Assembly: GCA_033030425.1 (NCBI GenBank)
Contig: JAUFSD010000012.1
Location: 1,302,001-1,366,000 of the forward strand
DNA from: Verpa conica
Taxonomy: Eukaryota; Ascomycota; Pezizomycetes; Pezizales; Morchellaceae
Direction: 5' to 3'
DNA length: 64,000 nucleotides
Shown: piece after piece, positions 1 through 10,503 of the stretch
How the letters are laid out: each line of letters starts with the position of its first letter
How positions within the stretch are numbered: position 1 is the stretch's first letter
Notes under the pieces: generated by a model
The model's database searches: none
Seen by the model: the letters and a program-made list of their open reading frames with translations, nothing else
What the model was told of the DNA's origin: nothing
Made by a program: the position numbers and the translations under genes

Positions 1-27
1 TGCTATATGCACGGGATCAGAGAATCG

Positions 28-36
28 AATATAAAG
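28..36 (+). promoter_or_regulatory. TATA-like element upstream of the MFS permease
   Basis: An AATATAAAG string lies about 160 bases before the ATG at 194. It is followed by the C/T-rich tract common upstream of fungal start codons. It is placed plausibly for a core promoter, but nothing else confirms it. Confidence 0.3.
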
Positions 37-193
37 ATTTCGGTGTCGCCGTGGTTGAGGGGGTTCTTACTCTAGTCCAGGATTTAACATTCAGGTTCTT
101 TATCAACCACTAATCTACCTACTATCCATCATCAATTCAATTCAATTACATCTTCAAGTTCGATCCTTCTTCGGGCTTTACAGTTCTTCAATC

Positions 194-1827
194 ATGGTCG
201 AAAAAGAAATCATCAAGCAGGATACCGAGCCTGCAGCTTCAGCTCCCGACCCCGAAAAGCCTGGTCAATCCGGTTCCATCATTACTACGAGTAAAATCCT
301 CCGCCGTGTGGATGTTCGCCTAGTTCCTATTCTATCCACACTGTATCTACTGTGCTTCCTGTGTCGTCAGAATATCGGGAATGCAAAGACCTATCATATG
401 TCACAGGACCTTCCATTGACAACCAAAGAGTATCAAATTGCGTTGACGGTATTCTTCCTGACGTATTCAACGTTTGATATTCCTTGTAATATCCTGCTGA
501 AGAAGCTGAGGCCGTCTGTTTGGCTACCGCTGATCACGTTTCTGAGTGGAGTTGTGACAACCTGTATGGGGGTCGTCAAGAGTGCGGACGGGTTAATTGT
601 TGTTCGTTTGATTCTTGGAATGACTGAGGTAGGTTTACTGGCTTTTGTGATCTTAGAAAGAGAATAGTAGATTCTAATTATTTGGCCCGATAGTGTGGTT
701 TATTTCCCGGTGTTGCCTACGTTATCACTATGTGGTACTGCAAAAAAGAAGCCCAATTCCGCCAGGCACTCTTTTTCTGTGCCGCTAGTATGGCTGGAGC
801 ATTCTCCGGTCTCCTCGCAGTTGGCCTCAGTCAAATGGACGGGCTTGGCGGGTTGGAAGGATGGCGGTGGATCCTTATCATTGAAGGTCTCCTCACCACC
901 GTTGTTGCTTGTGCAGCCTTCTTCCTCGTTCTCGACTATCCCGAAAAAGCCAAGTTCCTCACACCACAAGAGAAACAGTTCCTAGTCCACAGGCTGGAAG
1001 TAGATGAATTTGGCGAGGAAGAGGATGAACTAGACAAGGAGGAGAAGGAGAAGATTCATGCAGAGATTCCAAAGCGCAAGATCTTTGCTGCTGTGTTTAA
1101 GGATTGGCACATCTTTGCACACATCTTTGTGTTCTGGGGGATCACATGCCCGCTTTATTCAATCAGTCTATGTCTTCCGTCGATTGTACAGGAGCTTGGA
1201 TACACGTCTACGCAAGCCAATTTACTCACAATTCCGATCTACATCACGGCTTGTCTGTTCTCTTTAATCACGGCGTTCTTCTCCGACCGCACAGGGAAGC
1301 GGGCTTTGTTCATTTCGATTTCGTACATAGTTATGTTCATAGGCTTCCTCATCGCTGCTGTACGTCCAGCTTCTACACCAGGACTCGCATACGCTGGTGT
1401 CTTTATCGCTGCTTGTGGTATCTACCCAGCCTTCCCGGGCATGATCACATGGGCAACAAACAACCTTGCTTCTTCTGGCAAACGTGCAATCGGAATGGCT
1501 CTACACATCGGTATGGGATCTTTCGGTGGTGCAATGGGCGCGAATTTCTATAGGGTCCAAGATGCACCTATGTACCGTCTTGGGCACTGTCTCAATCTGG
1601 CATTCGTGGCTCTTGGGGGTATCGCAATTGCGGTGATATATTGGAGTTATGGGAGGGAGAATGCGGCAAGAGAGGTGAAGTGTAATGAGGCTTTGGCGGA
1701 GCTGGAGAGAATGATAGGAGAGCAAAGGGGAGAGGAGGAGAGGTTGAGGAAGGAGTTTCTGGTGAAGAAGGAGGAGAGTTTGGCACATGAAGGAGATGCG
1801 AGTATGTGGTTTAGGTATACTCTATAA
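194..1827 (+). CDS. MFS permease, anion:cation symporter (Dal5/Tna1-type)
   Basis: This gene encodes a plasma-membrane permease of the major facilitator superfamily. I read two exons, 194..628 and 694..1827, with a 65-bp GT-AG intron in phase 0. Splicing restores the family signature TE-CGLFPGVAYVITMW followed by KKEAQFRQ, which neither exon carries whole. The product is about 522 residues, normal for this family, with a soluble acidic N-terminus (1-35), two six-helix halves and a charged central loop (KEEKEKIHAE region). The C-terminal motif YRLGHCLNLAF and the closing WFRYTL are typical of allantoate/nicotinate-type permeases. Substrates in the family are organic anions such as allantoate, nicotinate, pantothenate or biotin precursors, and the sequence does not say which. 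The gene looks intact. Confidence 0.88.
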
Positions 1828-2159
1828 CGAGGGGGTTTTTTTTTTCAAAAGAAACATAGACGATATAGTTGATGTGTTATGAGTGTATGAATGGCGTCTT
1901 TGGGGGTTTTCTTAGTTTCTAGCTTTCTTTATTTCGTAGGTGGAGAACACACAAGTGTTATAAGTAGCATTAATCTAAGCTTGTTCAATAATTAAATAAT
2001 TATTATGGTTAATTGTGAATAGTAATCTACACAACAGTTCAGTAATCCCCCACCAGACCCCCACTCTGCACCAACAAACATGGATCACCAGCTATCGATA
2101 AGCAAATCCTAAACCCAACCTCACCCCACCAAACCTCACCACCCCACTCACAACACACA

Positions 2160-3256
2160 ATGCCTCTCGCCGCCTGCGGACAATTCTGCGCCACAAACAT
2201 CCTCACCACAAACCTCACAAACTGCCTCACACTCCTACGGAAGGCCTCCTCCGCCGGAGCCAAAGCGCTCTTCCTCCCCGAAGCCTACATAGCCTCAACC
2301 CCTGCAGAATCACTATCGCTCTGCAAACCAATTTCATCATCCCCATTCGTACTTGGTCTCCAAGCAGAAGCACGCAAACTCCACCTCCCAATCAATGTAG
2401 GAATCCACGAACCCACAACCGATGGGGAAAACGATAGAGTTAGGAATGTGAGCATCTGGATAGATGCAGACGGGAATATCGTTCAAAAGTATCAAAAGAT
2501 ACACATGTTTGATGTGGATGTAGATGGGGGGCCGAGGATCTTTGAAAGCAGGTTTGTGTATTTCTATACTCTTCCCGGGGGGGGAGGGGGAGGGGAGGGG
2601 TTTAGTTGCTTATAATGTGAGTGAGAAGGAGTACAGAGCCTGGATCTAGAATAGAGGAACCATTCGAGACTTCTATCGGGAGAGTAGGGTTATTAGTTTG
2701 TTTCGATGTACTTTTGATACTATCCTTCATCCCTCTCTCTCTCTCTCTCTCTCTCTTTTTATATATAGTGGCGGCGGCGGCTCGGTTCAACTAATGGTTT
2801 TTATATAGTTACGGTTCCCGGAAATTTCATTACAGCTGCGTCGCTGGGGCGCACAGGTATTATCGTATCCATCGGCGTTCACGGTTCCTACAGGACAAGC
2901 GCACTGGGAGATCTTACTCCGGGCTCGCGCCATCGAGACTCAGTCGTATGTTATAGCTGCAGCACAGATTGGGAGACATAATGAGAAAAGGGCGAGTTAT
3001 GGACATTCGATGATTGTGGATCCGTGGGGTAGGGTTCTTGCTGAGTGTGAGAAGGTTGGTGAGGGGGAGGTGAAAGATGCGAAGGATGTGGAGCCCCAGA
3101 TTTCTGTTGCGGAGGTGGATTTGGGTGTTTTGGAAACGGTGAGGAGGGAGGTGCCGTTGAAGAGGAGATTGTGAGTTTTTTTGGTAGTTCCTTTTTTTTT
3201 TATATGGGTTTTAGTGGGTGCTGATCGTGTTTAGTGATGTTTATCCGGAGGTTTGA
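2160..3256 (+). CDS. Nit-type carbon-nitrogen hydrolase (deaminated-glutathione amidase-like)
   Basis: This is a nitrilase-superfamily amidase, closest by eye to yeast Nit2 and animal Nit1, which remove deaminated glutathione. Exons are 2160..2551, 2632..2707, 2809..3170 and 3235..3256, giving 283 residues, the usual family size. The catalytic triad is visible: Glu41 in FLPEAY, Lys113 in YQKIHMFD and Cys154 in LLVCFD. The Cys sits on the tiny 76-bp exon 2, and splicing then gives LRFPEISLQL. The short last exon restores the expected C-terminus RRFDVYPEV. Without these introns the gene would look broken. Intron 2 contains a CT microsatellite (about 2733-2756). The gene is probably cytosolic or mitochondrial and is divergent from no neighbour; it is tandem with the permease. 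Confidence 0.85.
2733..2756. repeat. (CT)n microsatellite in a nitrilase intron
   Basis: A run of about twelve CT dinucleotides forms the pyrimidine-rich part of intron 2 of the nitrilase gene. It is likely length-variable between strains. Confidence 0.9.
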
Positions 3257-5343
3257 ATGTCCTCTTTGGGTTGGGGTTTATTTTGTTATAACGACTTTAG
3301 AGGGATTGAATGTAGTGAATTAGATAAGAGATGGATTTAAGATGCGTTCCGTAGGAATAGAGTAGCTACAGAGGAATATAAGGGGTTTGTCTAATCTATT
3401 GGTAAATACTCATTTGTAATTACACCAACCCAATAGTGAACCACGCCTCTTGTGGTAGAAAAAGACATGATTGATTATAATAGAGAAGTAAGCTATCGAT
3501 ATATCCAAAGAAAAGGCCCCAGCCCATGATTCATCTAGACCCCCAAACATACTCCCTGGGTACAGGACCGAGGGCTCATATAGTTATTGAGGGAACAAAA
3601 ATAATTCTTAGGTACAGGCACGTGACCTCTATCCCGTGATCTTCATTAGCTATCCTTATTAGGGAGAATATACTACATCTCTTTTTGTATTATAGGTGTA
3701 GTGCGAGTACAAGTAGGTTTTGGGTCTACTATGATGTAGGAGCATATAGGAAGCATAGGATAATCACTAGAGCGAATCCTCCTAAGCCTACTGCAGTCTA
3801 GTCTCTCTACAGGCTCGGGTAACGAAATCAGTCAATGTTCTTTTTTACCAGCCAAACTTTGTATGGATAAAGCATGGGTGAAAGGCGCTGGGAAAGTCAC
3901 TGTTGTGAGTAGGCTGTTGTGTGTTCCGTGTTTGGAGGGACGCGGATCTGTTCTCTATCTGATAACAGAAAAGTCTAGATTCATGAAGCATGATTGATTA
4001 AGTCTAAGAACATGAGTCTATCTATAAAGTGTACTGCTGCCAAGTGGCTTTTTCAGCCTTGGCACCCATCACATCCCACACTATGAAAGGCACTGGAAAA
4101 GGCACCTAGAATCCCCCACTGGCCAGAACTTGTATGGCTAAAGGGAGAGAAAGGCATGGTTTTTCCCTAAATATAATATTATAGATGCCTTAAAGTATAT
4201 TCTTATTCCCTTTCTACCTTCTACAGTCCGAAAAAACTACAATTTTATCTACATTATCATATTTGAACTCCCCAGGAGTTGAACCTCAAGCATTCACCAT
4301 ATCTAACCCACCTACCAACTAGACCACTAGTTGTTGTACTTTCCTTCACATCATTCCACTTATGAGCTACTAAAGTAGTAGTTATAGGGATGGTAAAAGA
4401 AGAGATAGAGGATCTAAATAAGATGAAAAATAGATGAAAACTAGATGGATGGCAATAGGATGGCAACTGTATCCAAAATGATGATAAAAGCCCACAGGCA
4501 AAAGGTAGGTAAAATAGATGGTAATAGCAGTACTGATGCTTCGGATCAACCACCCCCCCAAAGCAAATTATTTCCCCCATTTCCCACCCTTGTGCGTATG
4601 GGAAATTCCGATACTGATTCATTAACCATGGTTGTAGAGTCTCGCCATCTATTTTTACTATACCTCTAGGCAACTGTACTCCGAGTGATTTGATATGATC
4701 TAAATAGAAGCCCCTAGCTACACGGAATCTGCTATAAGTACATTTCCGCTGCAAAACGCGGCACAATTATAGCGAGTCCATTTTGCATGAGAAATTTTCG
4801 GTTCTTACTAAGTGATATGAGTCAGCGCTCGCGGTATTTAATTATAGAAGAGTGACGTGAGCTAAGTGCTTAGGAGAACTTAGCATCACAGGCGCTTCTA
4901 ATGCCTGTATCTATATATAACCCTTAAATAAGTCTTTTAAAAAATAAAAAAAAGCTTACTTGTGTAAAAGTTTACTTGTGTCTATGTTATACCTATTCGT
5001 GCCTTATGACTTTCCAATGTTAGTTTATTATGGCATGGCGATGATCTTTGATAAAATTAGAAATTAATTCGTCAAGTACATGCAGCTTCCATAAATATCA
5101 TACTATCCAGTAACTTATCCCTTATATACAAAAATAGCGCCATATCCATAAAAGTCATCCCTAAAGCTTTCCCCGGCCCCTAAAACTCCAAAACCCAAGA
5201 AACCTCATCAATAGACATTTAAAAACACATGTCCGAAATCCAGACTAAGCCATAAAAGAAACAGATTCCGCATTAGGACCCCCGCAAAAAAACCCCGAAA
5301 TTAACTGTACGTAAAGAAATAACCTATAACCCCACACCCCTGC
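3257..5343. other. Intergenic region with repeat remnants
   Basis: No convincing gene is seen. Two stretches near 3848-3900 and 4085-4170 share AAAGGC(A/G)CTGG and a CTTTGTATGG-like word, suggesting decayed copies of one repeat. A tRNA-related block at 4262-4334 is listed separately. An open frame of 169 codons on the minus strand (4257-4766) overlaps that block. It has no recognisable domain, so I do not call it a gene. Confidence 0.5.
4262..4334 (-). repeat. tRNA-derived SINE head or tRNA pseudogene
   Basis: Read on the minus strand, the block begins TAGTGGTCTAGTTGG, close to an RNA polymerase III A box. About 45 bases later it has GGTTCAACTCC, a perfect B box (GGTTCRANTCC). The spacing fits a tRNA-type internal promoter. 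Arms and anticodon do not fold into a clean cloverleaf, so a functional tRNA is unlikely. A tRNA-derived SINE or tRNA pseudogene is the best reading. Confidence 0.45.
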
Positions 5344-8300
5344 TTATCCAATATGTGGCCAGTAGGTGCCATTCGTCGCAGCAGAGGTCAACCACGTTTT
5401 CTCAGGAAGGTCACGGAAACCCATAATAGACTCCATCCCAATGTATAATGTAAAGCACAAATGAACAACGACCATAATCCAGAAGATCTCAAACAGGGCC
5501 CGCCGAGTCCAATAAACGGGCCACCTTGGGGGCGTCATACCCCAAATCTTTTCCCGCTGCCAGGTAGCAATCTGCTGCTCCCACACCATAAAAATGCCAT
5601 TTCTCCCTTTCACAACCCTAGCCATCACATGTCTCCAAACGGGGCTTTCGTAGAAGCGTGCTTCCCACAACGCATTAAGGAATCGTTTGTCGTAATTGGT
5701 GGACGTTAGCACCCAGGCGAAGATCAGGGCGGTAATGCAGGATGTCAAGCAGGATACTCGCCAGAGCCATTGCTCCGTGGTGCTAGGGAAGCTGGCGTTC
5801 CATGCAGCCAGATGTAATACATTATTGAAGGCGAGGAAGATTCCCAATATAATTATTTCCTTAATGACTTTAGACGTATTCGCACCCCCGGCCATGTGAT
5901 TTCTACTGCCCTTCTTGATGGCATATTCTACTACATCATAAAGAGCTATCAAAATCAGGTTAGAAATGCCTGTCCGAGGTTTCTCAGTAACATCGTGCTC
6001 TTCTATGAGTACGCCGTCTTTCTTTTCATCGTCCCAGGGCGTTGGTTGAGAGTATCTAGGATCAATAACATCCAGGTGGTTGACTTCCATTGCTCTGCGA
6101 ACCACTAGCAAGTCAGGCCTAATGCTATCCAGGAATTTGGAAACCGCTGGTGTGCGAGCTAATTCTACAATACGCTCAATGACATCTAGGTTCTTCGCCG
6201 GTGCAGCTACTAAAATAGGTCTAATAGCGTCCAGGTGGTTGGCCTCCGCAGGTGTTCGAATCACTGCCGCAACATGTTTGAAAGCGTTCAGGTAGTTGGC
6301 TCCCACTCGTGCGCCATTAGGTACGGGAATAGGCTCGATGATATCTAGATTTTTTGCGTTTGATTTTTTGTGAGTTACCGCTCCAATAGATTCGATGGCA
6401 TCTGGGTGGTTGGCCTCTGCTGGTTTGCGAATCACGGTTGCAATAGGCTTGACTATATCTGGGTGATTGGCCTCGGCTGGTGTTCGAATGACTACCCCAT
6501 TAGGTCTAATGAATTCCAAGTGATGTTCCTCCACTGGTCTGCGAACCACGGCTCTAGCAGGTTTGAGGACATCTAGGTGGTTAATCTCCGCCGGCGTGCG
6601 AATTACTCCAATAATACGCTCGATTATATCTAGGTGGTTTGCCTCTGCCGGTGTTCGAATGACTAATCCATCAGGTATGATGGCATTGAGAAAATCCACC
6701 CCCGCTGATGTGCGAATTATGGCCCTAGAAGTTTTAATAGCATCCAGATGGTTAACCTCCCCCGGCGTGCGAATTACTGAAATAATAGGCTTGATGATAT
6801 GCAGATGGTTGGCTTCCGCTAGTGTACGGGTCACAAACTTAATAAGTCTAATATTATCTGGGTGGTTGACTTCGGCTGCTGTGCGGGTCACTAGCTTAAT
6901 ATTTCTAAGGTTTTTGACTTTTGTCGGCACACGAGCCATTCTTGGGACTGGTTTGGTGACATCGGGGTGGTTGGCTTCTGTAGGTGTACGGATCACTTCT
7001 GTAATATGTTCGATCGAATCCAGGTGGTTGGCCTCTGCTGGTGTACGGATTACTACCGGAATATTCTCGATGGAATCAAGATGGCTAGCCTCTACCCAAG
7101 TAGGCTCAATGACATCCAAGTGATTGGCTTCCGTTGGTGTACGAGTTACCATAGTAGTAAGCCTAATGACATCCAGGTGGTTAAACTCGGCCGCTGTGCG
7201 AATGACTACCTTGGAGCTCTGGTGGCTGGTCTCCATTATACAAGTCACAACATCCAGATAGTTTTCCTCTGTCGATCTACGGATCACTAGTGCAATAGGT
7301 TTAATGACGTCCAGGTGATTTGCCTCCCATGGTCTGCGAGTTACCCTCACAGGTCCTGCCACGATATGTGAAATGACATCCAGGTGATTTGCCTCCCACG
7401 ACCTGCGAGTTACTTCCACGGCACGCACAATAACATCCGGGTGATGTTTTTCCCATGGTCTGCGAGTTACTACCACAGGTCCTGCCACAGTACATGCAAC
7501 GACATCAAGGTGATTTCCCTCCCATGGTCTACGGGTTACTTCCACAGTACGCGCAATGACATCCAGATGATTTGTCTCCCATGGTCTGCGGGTTACTACC
7601 ACAGATCCTGCCAGAGTACGTGAAATGACATCCAGGTTATTTGCCTCCCATGATTTGCGGATCACTAATCCAGCGGAACCCAAACAGCCAGTTCCCGCAA
7701 AAGCCGCTATTCCAGTAGACCAAATAGCATGCAGGTAGTTGACCGACGTCGTGCGAGTCCCTTCCGTAGTAGGTTTGATTAGATCAGTGCTATTAGCCTC
7801 CACCGCCGGCGTACGATTCTGTTCTGTAGTAGGTTTAATGGGGTCAGCGTTGCTAACCTCCACCACCGGCGTCCGAGTCCCTTCTGCAGTAGGTTTAATG
7901 TAATCAGTGTTGTTAGCTTCCACTGCAGGTGTATGAGCCTCTTCTGCAGCAGGTTTAATGGTATCAGCGTTAACATCCCCCACGGGTGCACGGGTCTCTG
8001 TCGCGGTATTTTCAGTGACATCCAGGCTGTTGATCCCATTCGCTGGTGTACGTGCCCCTCCTACAGTATTTTCAATGGCATCCGGGTAGTTGACCTCCGT
8101 TGGTGTGCGAGTCCCTTCTACAGTAGGTTGAGTGGCATCAGTGCTGCTAACCTCCCCCTCCGGTGTGAGAACTTCTGCCGCAGGTGGTTCAGTGGCATCA
8201 AGGTATCCAGTTTCATCCGCCGTTGTATCAATCTCCTCTATAAACTTTCCAGTTGGATCCGGGTAGTTGGCACCCATTGGTGTGCGAGTCCCTTCGACAG

Positions 8301-10503
8301 TAGGTTGAGTGGCATTAGTGCTGCTAGCCTCCCCCTCCGGTGTAAGAACTTCTGCCGCGGGTGGTTCAATGGGATCAAGGTATCCGGTTTCATCCGCTGG
8401 TGTATGAATTTCCTCTATAAAGTTTCCAGTCGAGTCCGGGTAGTTGACCCCTTCCACAGTAGGTTGAGTAGTATCACTGCTAATAGCCTCTCCCTCTGGT
8501 GTGCGAATTCCTCCCGCAGGTGGCTCAGTGTTGTCAAGGTATTCAACTTCATCTGCCGGCGTACGAATCTCCTCTATGAATTTTTCAGTAGTATCCGGAT
8601 AGTTGGCCTCCGCTGGTGTGAGAGTCCCTGGTGCAGTTGGTTGAATGGTATCTAGGTTATTAAATCCCTCCACTGGTATGTGGGTCTCTGCTATAGTTGG
8701 CTCAATGGCATCCGGATAGTTAGCCCTCTCTACAGATTCACGGGCCTCTGCAGGTGTTGGTTCAATGATATCTAGGTTGGCACTCTCTTCTGGTGTGCGA
8801 GCCCTCTCTACTGGTGTCTGAGCCCTCTCTATTGGTGTGGGAGCCCTTTCGGTATTAGTTGCAATGTTATCTGGGAAGTTGGCCTCCTCCGTCGGCGTGC
8901 TCGTTATTTCTACAGTAGGTCCCTTGTCATCCGAGTAGTACTCCGCCGGTGGGCGAGCAACTGCTCCACTATCAGGTTTCGACTCTATTGCAGGCACAGA
9001 TGGCGGGACCAGATCTATTAGAATAGGTTCATTGACACTCTGAGGTTTTTTCCACCAGCACGATGATATAACCGCCGAGCACGCTACTTGCGTGACCACA
9101 TGGACCTCGAGCAAAGTAACTGGCAATCCATCCTTCAACCGTGAAAGGCACTTGAAAGAAAACCAGCCCGACTGAAGAAGGACTAAACCGGTAATGAGAG
9201 CGCTGGATTTCCCCTTATCGTTGATGAATTTCTTATCGAAAGCCCCGTTTTGTATCCTGCCTGAACGCACATAATCCTCGAACCCCGAAGGTGTCAGAGT
9301 GGAAACATAACCATTGGTCTCCCTCACAAGGAACCCCCCCATCAACACAAAAAAACCTCCCTCTATACCCATAAGATCGACCGGGTTTTCTTCCGTGATT
9401 GGGAAATGCTCGCACCATACATCATGGAGCTTCTTAGCCGCACGCCATTGACCCAAGGCACTTAACATGACAACTCCAGGTGCAGCGGCAGTAGCTGATG
9501 CCCAAACCAGTTTGTAACTCCGCCGGGCTGAACCCGTTGCACCTTGAAGGACGTTTGGATATAATGAGGCCCAGGTACAGAGAGAAAAGGTGAATATGCA
9601 ACTCCAGAGTAGGCTCATTGTACCACGTCCCCCGGGCTCTTTCCTGAACCACCCATCACCCAAGTCGGCCACAGCTGTTGCAGCGCTACATGTGGTTGGA
9701 TCACTCGTGACTGTGATTGCTGAACCAGCCATTGTGACTGTCGTCACAAGCTCGGCTGCGATAGCACTAGCGGCTTCTGTTGTAGATGACTCGCTCGCTG
9801 AGCTGCTCGGTATCGGAGTACTCGTAGTTAAGAGTATAGCTATCGCTTCGGTACCACTTGGGGCTGCTGCTGATGTATCGTTCATAACCGTAACTGTAAT
9901 GTAGCTCGCAACCGTAACAGTTATATAAATCGAAGTCTCTGTGCCGCTTACGACTGAGGTTTCACTTGTTGCAAGGTCTGTACAGTCCGATGTTTCAGTG
10001 CTGCTCATAACTAGGATATCACTCGTTGTATCATCTGTACAGTCCGGAGTCTCCATGCTACTCAAGGTTGGGGTATCACTCGTTGTTGTAGAATCTGTAC
10101 AGTCTGAAGTTTCTGTGTAGTCCGGAGCTTCCATGCTACTCAACACTGGGATATCAATCGTTGTTGTGGCGTCCGTACAGTCTGAAGTTTCCGTACTATC
10201 CCAGACCGGAATATCACTCATTGTCGTAGTATCTATGCGGTCCGACGTTTCCGTAATACTCAAGACTGGGATATCACTCGTTGTTGTGGCATCTGTACAT
10301 TCTGAAGTTTCCGTGCTGCCCCATACTGAGATATCACTTGTCGTTGTAGAATCTGTACAGTCCGACGTTTCCGTACTATTTACGAATGGCATATGTACAT
10401 GACCCGAGGTTTTATACTCTGCGAAGTTCGAGATCGGTATAGGAAGTACCGGTGCTATTGTGAACGCAAGGAGCACAAAGGTGATAACGGCATTCGGCGA
10501 CAT
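5344..10503 (-). CDS. Large repeat-bearing membrane protein (fungal uncharacterised family)
   Basis: This is a single 1719-codon exon. Residues 1-22 form a signal peptide. Residues about 43-180 are Ser/Thr-rich repeats of the type STETSDCTD. Residues about 285-510 contain hydrophobic segments matching a widespread uncharacterised fungal membrane family: SCIFTFSLCTWASLYPNV, then an aromatic GGFFVLMGGF, then LQSGWFSFKC and a WWKKPQ stretch. Residues about 520-900 are degenerate repeats around RTPxExxYPDxIE. Residues about 950-1480 are about 30 copies of a 19-20 residue unit around VIRTPAEANHLDVI. Residues 1490-1719 return to several transmembrane segments. In the wider family the two membrane blocks are normally close together, so the repeats look like an expansion of the loop between them. 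Function is unknown. The long open frames opposite the repeats are shadows. Confidence 0.8.
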   Translation of the reverse strand: MSPNAVITFVLLAFTIAPVLPIPISNFAEYKTSGHVHMPFVNSTETSDCTDSTTTSDISVWGSTETSECTDATTTSDIPVLSITETSDRIDTTTMSDIPVWDSTETSDCTDATTTIDIPVLSSMEAPDYTETSDCTDSTTTSDTPTLSSMETPDCTDDTTSDILVMSSTETSDCTDLATSETSVVSGTETSIYITVTVASYITVTVMNDTSAAAPSGTEAIAILLTTSTPIPSSSASESSTTEAASAIAAELVTTVTMAGSAITVTSDPTTCSAATAVADLGDGWFRKEPGGRGTMSLLWSCIFTFSLCTWASLYPNVLQGATGSARRSYKLVWASATAAAPGVVMLSALGQWRAAKKLHDVWCEHFPITEENPVDLMGIEGGFFVLMGGFLVRETNGYVSTLTPSGFEDYVRSGRIQNGAFDKKFINDKGKSSALITGLVLLQSGWFSFKCLSRLKDGLPVTLLEVHVVTQVACSAVISSCWWKKPQSVNEPILIDLVPPSVPAIESKPDSGAVARPPAEYYSDDKGPTVEITSTPTEEANFPDNIATNTERAPTPIERAQTPVERARTPEESANLDIIEPTPAEARESVERANYPDAIEPTIAETHIPVEGFNNLDTIQPTAPGTLTPAEANYPDTTEKFIEEIRTPADEVEYLDNTEPPAGGIRTPEGEAISSDTTQPTVEGVNYPDSTGNFIEEIHTPADETGYLDPIEPPAAEVLTPEGEASSTNATQPTVEGTRTPMGANYPDPTGKFIEEIDTTADETGYLDATEPPAAEVLTPEGEVSSTDATQPTVEGTRTPTEVNYPDAIENTVGGARTPANGINSLDVTENTATETRAPVGDVNADTIKPAAEEAHTPAVEANNTDYIKPTAEGTRTPVVEVSNADPIKPTTEQNRTPAVEANSTDLIKPTTEGTRTTSVNYLHAIWSTGIAAFAGTGCLGSAGLVIRKSWEANNLDVISRTLAGSVVVTRRPWETNHLDVIARTVEVTRRPWEGNHLDVVACTVAGPVVVTRRPWEKHHPDVIVRAVEVTRRSWEANHLDVISHIVAGPVRVTRRPWEANHLDVIKPIALVIRRSTEENYLDVVTCIMETSHQSSKVVIRTAAEFNHLDVIRLTTMVTRTPTEANHLDVIEPTWVEASHLDSIENIPVVIRTPAEANHLDSIEHITEVIRTPTEANHPDVTKPVPRMARVPTKVKNLRNIKLVTRTAAEVNHPDNIRLIKFVTRTLAEANHLHIIKPIISVIRTPGEVNHLDAIKTSRAIIRTSAGVDFLNAIIPDGLVIRTPAEANHLDIIERIIGVIRTPAEINHLDVLKPARAVVRRPVEEHHLEFIRPNGVVIRTPAEANHPDIVKPIATVIRKPAEANHPDAIESIGAVTHKKSNAKNLDIIEPIPVPNGARVGANYLNAFKHVAAVIRTPAEANHLDAIRPILVAAPAKNLDVIERIVELARTPAVSKFLDSIRPDLLVVRRAMEVNHLDVIDPRYSQPTPWDDEKKDGVLIEEHDVTEKPRTGISNLILIALYDVVEYAIKKGSRNHMAGGANTSKVIKEIIILGIFLAFNNVLHLAAWNASFPSTTEQWLWRVSCLTSCITALIFAWVLTSTNYDKRFLNALWEARFYESPVWRHVMARVVKGRNGIFMVWEQQIATWQREKIWGMTPPRWPVYWTRRALFEIFWIMVVVHLCFTLYIGMESIMGFRDLPEKTWLTSAATNGTYWPHIG
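6060..7670 (-). repeat. Coding tandem repeat array, about 57-60 bp units
   Basis: About 30 imperfect copies encode the unit VIRTPAEANHLDVI plus five or six variable residues. The most constant positions are the R-(T/R)-P pair and the NHLD(V/A/I)I core. Copies near 7270-7640 form a subfamily with TRRPWEANHLDVI. Copy homogeneity suggests recent expansion by unequal exchange. Confidence 0.85.
7740..8930 (-). repeat. Second coding repeat array in the same gene
   Basis: This is a diverged array upstream (N-terminal) of the NHLDVI array. It is built on GTRTPxxxVNYPDAIE and PAAEVLTPEGEAS units. A block of about 190 bp near 8105-8290 is closely repeated at 8285-8450, showing a higher-order duplication. 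Confidence 0.75.

Noticed and set aside
4257..4766. 169-codon minus-strand frame
   Set aside because: No domain, overlaps the tRNA-derived block, poor start context.
6563..7123. Long plus-strand open frame opposite the NHLDVI repeats
   Set aside because: It is the mirror of a repetitive coding array; the minus frame has a signal peptide and membrane domains, this one has nothing.
7933..8655. 240-codon plus-strand frame opposite the second array
   Set aside because: Same reason: repeat-induced open frame, no domain.
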